A stretch of 15,904 nt of DNA from contig JBATSO010000035.1 of the NCBI GenBank assembly GCA_049293335.1, positions 1 through 15,904 of the forward strand, in the 5' to 3' direction. A model generated the notes under the pieces. The model made no database searches. It was not told the origin of the DNA and saw only the letters and a list, made by a program, of their open reading frames with translations. Origin of the DNA: JAGXIT01 sp049293335. Its GTDB lineage: Bacteria > Patescibacteriota > Saccharimonadia > Saccharimonadales > UBA4665. The position numbers and the translations under genes are program-made. This document shows positions 12,977-15,904 of this stretch, in pieces (position 1 is the first letter of the stretch; the number at the start of each line of letters is the position of its first letter).

Positions 12977-13555
12977 ATGAGAGTACTGCGCACAATCATT
13001 TTCATACTTGTCTGTCTAGGTCTTATTTGGTTAGTTATTGTGCTGTTTAGCAAGGTGTTTACTGGCGGCAATAACACCGCTGCGCCCGTAAAAACCAGCT
13101 CGCTTACCAAGTACGCTAACGCCAACACCACTGCACACATGTATATCGATGGCCCAGTTACACTAAACCAAGAGCATTACGCCCTAAAAATCAGCGTAAA
13201 CAGTTCTCAGAGCCAAATTGAATACATAAATGGTTACGATGGCAGCGTCATTCGGCAAGAGGTGTTTCCGAATACTATCGAAGCCTACACGGCATTTTTA
13301 AAGGCGCTCAATGTTGCAAAGTTTTCGCACGGCAACGATGACTCTGCTTTGGCCGACGAGCAAGGCCAGTGCCCACTTCAGAACAGGTTTATTTATTCTT
13401 TGAAAGACAATGGCAAAGACGTGTTTCGGTACTGGTCGACCAGTTGTGGCGGGGGTACATTTTTAGGCAGTAAAGATACTGTGCGAACACTGTTTATTCG
13501 TCAAGTTCCCGGCAAGACGTTTAACGACTTTACGCGCAACTTCTCGCTGCGGTAG
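12977..13555 (+). CDS. N-terminally anchored extracytoplasmic protein, function unknown
   Basis: This 192-aa protein has a positively charged N-terminus (MRVLRT) and one hydrophobic helix (7-28), then a Gly/Asn/Thr-rich linker (30-52) and a soluble domain likely outside the cell. There is no lipobox, so the helix is probably an uncleaved anchor. The domain has two cysteines, C132 (GQCPLQ) and C157 (STSCGGGTF), that could form a disulfide, and a conserved-looking core RFIYSL...FRYWSTSCGGGTF (137-162). No known fold is recognised. GAGGA upstream supports the start. It lies 38 nt after the PspC gene and may be read from the same transcript. Confidence 0.75.
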   Translation: MRVLRTIIFILVCLGLIWLVIVLFSKVFTGGNNTAAPVKTSSLTKYANANTTAHMYIDGPVTLNQEHYALKISVNSSQSQIEYINGYDGSVIRQEVFPNTIEAYTAFLKALNVAKFSHGNDDSALADEQGQCPLQNRFIYSLKDNGKDVFRYWSTSCGGGTFLGSKDTVRTLFIRQVPGKTFNDFTRNFSLR

Positions 13556-13608
13556 GCTTCTAGGCTGTTCGTACACTATTTTCAGTTAGATAATCCCCGA
13601 ACGAAAAA

Positions 13609-13626
13609 CCGAAAACTAGTCTTCGG
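13609..13626. promoter_or_regulatory. 18-bp imperfect dyad at the -35 position of the HAD operon
   Basis: CCGAAAACTAGTCTTCGG pairs at 8 of 9 positions around its centre. It ends 4 nt before the TATAAT of the downstream promoter, so a bound protein would block polymerase. It might instead be a weak hairpin after the preceding gene. Confidence 0.4.
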
Positions 13627-13630
13627 GCGG

Positions 13631-13636
13631 TATAAT
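13631..13636 (+). promoter_or_regulatory. Consensus -10 of the HAD operon, leaderless spacing
   Basis: TATAAT ends 6 nt before the ATG at 13643, with no SD. This is the clearest leaderless arrangement in the window. No TTGACA-like -35 is seen. Confidence 0.7.
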
Positions 13637-13642
13637 GCTTGC

Positions 13643-14212
13643 ATGCCTACGAAAGCAATAATTTTTGATTTATACGGTGTGCTTGGTCTGAATGGCTGGC
13701 AGGCATTTAAGCTAAAGCATTTTTCTGAGCGGCCACAAGACTGGGAACATTTACGAGCGCTTGGTCAGCGTGTCGACACAGGGCAGGCAACACAGGCGGA
13801 ACTAGTGCAGGCGCTTGTAGCGACAACGGGTGAAAGCACGGCGACAATTCGGTACCAGTTTGAGCATACAGTTCCCAATGTGGAGTTGCTTGATTACATT
13901 GAAACACTTCGCCCGCGCTATAAAATTGGCCTCCTTAGCAACGCGAGTCATGATGTGGTGGGCGAAGTTTTTACCCGCGAGCAGGCACAACTTTTCGACG
14001 AAATGGTTAGTTCTTTTCATGTTGGACTTGCTAAGCCCGACCCTAAAATGTTTCGTCTTATGGCGCAAAAGCTTGGTGTTGACCCCTCTGAGTGCGTGAT
14101 GGTAGACGATCAAACGCGTCACATTGCGGCTGCTAAAAAACTTGGTATGAAAACAGTATTGTACGCATCGGTAGAACAAACGAAAGAAGCAATAGAGGGG
14201 CTTATTACATGA
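13643..14212 (+). CDS. HAD-superfamily hydrolase-like protein (first of tandem pair)
   Basis: This 189-aa protein has HAD motif I at residues 8-14 (FDLYGVL; nucleophile D9), a helical cap (about 18-75), motif II S99 (LLSNAS), motif III K131 (GLAKPDP) and motif IV D155/D156 (VMVDD). Motif I is DxYG rather than DxDG: the second Asp, the general acid/base of HAD phosphatases, is Tyr11. That pattern occurs in 2-haloacid dehalogenase-like and some other HAD members, so phosphatase activity is not assured. The stop overlaps the next gene's start (ATGA), so the two are coupled, and the promoter appears leaderless. The substrate is unknown. Confidence 0.88.
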   Translation: MPTKAIIFDLYGVLGLNGWQAFKLKHFSERPQDWEHLRALGQRVDTGQATQAELVQALVATTGESTATIRYQFEHTVPNVELLDYIETLRPRYKIGLLSNASHDVVGEVFTREQAQLFDEMVSSFHVGLAKPDPKMFRLMAQKLGVDPSECVMVDDQTRHIAAAKKLGMKTVLYASVEQTKEAIEGLIT

Positions 14213-14793
14213 TTAAGGCCATTATTTTTGACTGTTTTGGCGTGGTTCTAACCGATGCTTTGCAGCTTGTGCGTGAAGAACTGGCTTTAACAGACCCAAC
14301 AGGTGCTTTGGCTATTACTGATATCGTAGCGGCCAATAACCGCGGCATGCTTGACCCCAAAGAATCCAACCAACAAATTGCCGAAATTTTAGGCCTTTCA
14401 GTCGATGAATTTCGCGCCAAAATTGCCAGCGGGGAAGTTCGCAATACGGCACTTCTGAATTACATTGTGCAGCTTAAAAAAGAGTATAAAACGGCCATGC
14501 TCAGCAACATCGCGGGCAGCAGTTTGCGCCGCCGCTTCCCAAACGATGAACTAAGTACCTACTTTGATGTAGTAGTTGCTTCGGGCGACATAGGGTATGC
14601 AAAGCCAGAAGCTAGCGCCTATGAGGCGGTGGCGGAGCAGTTGGGTGTGAGGCTCGATGAGTGTGTGTTTACCGACGACCGGGAACTTTTTTGTTCAGCC
14701 GCCGAGGGCGTTGGCATGCGCGCAATTGTGTACGCAGGATTTGCGCAATTTCGTAGCGAGCTGGAAGCCTTGCTAGCCGATTCGAAAAACTAG
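14209..14793 (+). CDS. HAD-superfamily hydrolase-like protein (second of tandem pair)
   Basis: This 194-aa paralogue of the preceding gene shares the same layout: motif I FDCFGVV (D8), cap (about 15-80), motif II S99 (MLSNIA), motif III K132 (GYAKPEA) and motif IV D156/D157 (VFTDD). Here too the second motif I Asp is replaced, by Phe10. Its ATG lies within the last codons of the first HAD gene, and no separate promoter is needed. Its last 21 bases overlap the reverse-strand gene that ends at 14773. A shared job with the first HAD gene, possibly as a heterodimer, is speculation. Confidence 0.88.
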   Translation: MIKAIIFDCFGVVLTDALQLVREELALTDPTGALAITDIVAANNRGMLDPKESNQQIAEILGLSVDEFRAKIASGEVRNTALLNYIVQLKKEYKTAMLSNIAGSSLRRRFPNDELSTYFDVVVASGDIGYAKPEASAYEAVAEQLGVRLDECVFTDDRELFCSAAEGVGMRAIVYAGFAQFRSELEALLADSKN

Positions 14794-15009
14794 ACGTTTT
14801 TCGGTGTTCGCTGCCTTTTGAAGGGCGGGCGCATTGAGCCGCAGGGTAGCAATCAGGCCCGCGCTGCGGCTGGCAATGGCAATGGTACGTGGTTGCACGG
14901 TAACCTGAACCTCGTGTTCGTAGTGGCGCCGCACGTAGTTTTTTATAGCCACTACCTCGGGCGGCATGTCGAAATCTTTGCGCAGTAGTATGTCGCTGAG
15001 TCCATCCAT
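14773..15009 (-). CDS. Small protein resembling DciA/DUF721
   Basis: This 78-aa protein has a helical N-terminus (LSDILLRKDF, then PPEVVAIKNYVRRHY) and a C-terminal strand-helix-strand pattern. The segments VQVTVQPRTIAIASRSAGLIATLRLNA and RLVFRIG (32-78) match the general layout of the DUF721/DciA KH-like domain: a strand giving the L-x-V-type motif, a helix with LRL, and a final LRFRIG-like strand. DciA helps load the replicative helicase in bacteria lacking DnaC or DnaI. The match is by eye and unproven. It is divergent from mutM across a shared promoter region. The ATG (complement of 15007-15009) fits that promoter and the gene overlaps the HAD gene by 21 bp at its 3' end. Confidence 0.6.
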   Translation of the reverse strand: MDGLSDILLRKDFDMPPEVVAIKNYVRRHYEHEVQVTVQPRTIAIASRSAGLIATLRLNAPALQKAANTEKRLVFRIG

Positions 15010-15015
15010 AGGCTG

Positions 15016-15024
15016 TATAGTATA
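15016..15024. promoter_or_regulatory. Overlapping bidirectional -10 elements between the small protein gene and mutM
   Basis: The near-symmetric TATAGTATA (15016-15024) holds TATAGT on the plus strand (15016-15021, toward mutM) and TATACT on the minus strand (15019-15024, toward the 78-aa gene, 9 nt from its ATG). Symmetric -10 sequences that serve both strands are a known bidirectional-promoter layout. Confidence 0.5.
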
Positions 15025-15026
15025 TA

Positions 15027-15061
15027 GAGTTAAGAGTTAAGAGTTAAGAGTTAAGAGTTAC
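15027..15061 (+). repeat. Heptanucleotide tandem repeat (GAGTTAA x5) in front of mutM
   Basis: There are four exact GAGTTAA units and a fifth ending in C, ending one base before the mutM ATG. It occupies almost the whole leader between the -10 and the start codon. It contains no proper SD. The unit differs from the polA repeat unit GAGTCAC at only two positions (GAGTYAM). Confidence 0.95.
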
Positions 15062-15062
15062 C

Positions 15063-15904
15063 ATGCCCGAACTACCCGAAGTCGAAACCGTTCGAACTGG
15101 CTTAGAGCGCTTAGTGGTGCAGCGTGTGATCGATACAATTGAGTGCCTAAACTCGCCCAAAAGTTTCCCCAACGCTGCTTCAGATGTTGCGCAGTTTGCG
15201 GTGGGCGCACAAATTATTGCGGTCAAGCGGCGCGCAAAGGTGCTACTGCTTGAGTTATCAACCAACTACACCCTGGTTACTCACCTCAAAATGACTGGCC
15301 AGTTGGTTTACGAGGGGGCCGAAAGGTTTGGTGCGGGCCACCCCAACGACTCGCTTATAGGCAAGCTGCCCGACGCCAGCACACGTGTTATCATGACCTT
15401 CAAAGACGGCACGCACCTATATTTTAACGACCAGCGCAAATTTGGCTGGATGAGGCTGTACCCCACGCCCGAAGTGCCAAACATACCGTTTATTGCAAAG
15501 CTTGGCCCAGAGCCGCTCGAAGCCTCGTTTACGCCCGAGGTCTTGTACGACCGTTTACAGCGCCGAAAAAACACCACTATTAAAGCCGCCATCTTGGACC
15601 AAACGGTACTGGCCGGAGTAGGTAACATCTACGCCGACGAATCACTATGGGCTGCCAAGCTGCACCCAGCCACGCTCGTCAAGAATATACAAAAGTCTAA
15701 CGTCAAACGTTTAGCTTCAGAGATAAAGGCAGTTATGAATCTATCGATTCAAAAAGGTGGCAGTACCGATAAAAACTATGTGGATGCCGAAGGCAAAAAA
15801 GGCAGCTATCTTAGCTTCGCAAATGTCTTTCGCCGCGAAGACCAACCATGCCCCCGCTGCGGCACCACCATCACCAAAACCCGCGTCGCCGCCCGCGGCA
15901 CCCA
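15063..15904 (+). CDS. mutM: Formamidopyrimidine-DNA glycosylase, 3' end cut by the window edge
   Basis: The visible 280 residues make a base-excision repair glycosylase/AP lyase that removes 8-oxoguanine and formamidopyrimidines. The N-terminus is PELPEV, with catalytic P2 and E3. RRAK59 corresponds to the conserved lysine, and HLKMTGQL (74-81) holds the void-filling Met (M77). NDQRKFG (122-128) carries Arg125. GVGNIYADE (185-193) is the helix-two-turn-helix. The zinc finger starts at C263-P-R-C266 and reaches RGT at the edge; the last CxxC pair lies beyond it. The start is fixed by the PELPEV N-terminus, since Pro2 must follow Met1. Upstream is a heptanucleotide array rather than a normal leader. 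Confidence 0.96.
   Translation, partial: MPELPEVETVRTGLERLVVQRVIDTIECLNSPKSFPNAASDVAQFAVGAQIIAVKRRAKVLLLELSTNYTLVTHLKMTGQLVYEGAERFGAGHPNDSLIGKLPDASTRVIMTFKDGTHLYFNDQRKFGWMRLYPTPEVPNIPFIAKLGPEPLEASFTPEVLYDRLQRRKNTTIKAAILDQTVLAGVGNIYADESLWAAKLHPATLVKNIQKSNVKRLASEIKAVMNLSIQKGGSTDKNYVDAEGKKGSYLSFANVFRREDQPCPRCGTTITKTRVAARGT

Noticed and set aside
15044..15628. Minus-strand open frames in the mutM region
   Set aside because: They are antisense to a clear mutM with catalytic PELPEV and the zinc finger.
1..15904. Recoded TGA (glycine), as in Gracilibacteria/SR1
   Set aside because: TGA ends the PadR and first HAD genes at sensible lengths with ATGA overlaps, and no long gene contains in-frame TGA.

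Overview
The window most likely comes from a Candidatus Saccharibacteria (TM7) or related Patescibacteria (CPR) genome. This rests on gene style: a compact layout with 1-6 nt gaps and 4-nt ATGA overlaps, a Pol I with a degenerate proofreading domain, a PadR-PspC pair, and many small single-pass or unknown proteins. TGA is used as a stop (the PadR gene and the first HAD gene), so the Gracilibacteria/SR1 recoding does not apply. The taxonomic call is inference; there is no rRNA in the window.

Layout. Positions 1-1567 are a complete IS66-type insertion sequence with perfect 18-bp terminal inverted repeats and a single transposase gene; its left tip is exactly base 1. Next come a small P-loop nucleotide-kinase-like gene (1727-2290, +) and, convergent with it, a large P2-type cation ATPase (2315-5137, -). 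Divergent from the ATPase is an unrecognised 169-aa protein with a strong ribosome binding site (5264-5773), followed by polA (5820-8519) and a coupled six-helix membrane protein (8519-9058). A tight operon (9130-11391) encodes an AbrB/MazE-type antitoxin, a PIN-domain toxin, a Nudix hydrolase, a putative PD-(D/E)XK nuclease of unknown role and a single-pass membrane protein; a double palindromic operator precedes it. Then come a PadR regulator coupled to a PspC-domain membrane protein, an anchored extracytoplasmic protein, two tandem coupled HAD-family genes, a small reverse-strand protein resembling DciA/DUF721, and mutM (fpg), which runs off the right edge.

Two signals cut across the genes. 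First, at least six genes have a -10-like hexamer ending only 6-8 nt before the start codon and no Shine-Dalgarno sequence, which points to leaderless transcription; a minority of genes instead carry clear SD sites. Second, two related heptanucleotide tandem repeats occur. GAGTCAC x4 lies inside polA just before catalytic motif C. GAGTTAA x5 lies between the -10 element and the start codon of mutM. Subtracting the 35-bp mutM array restores the 6-nt leaderless spacing seen elsewhere, so the array looks like an insertion that turned a leaderless gene into a leadered one.

No tRNA, rRNA or CRISPR array was seen. No stretch longer than 300 bases lacks a gene; the largest gaps are 1568-1726, 5138-5263, 11392-11490 and 13556-13642, and their contents are described below.
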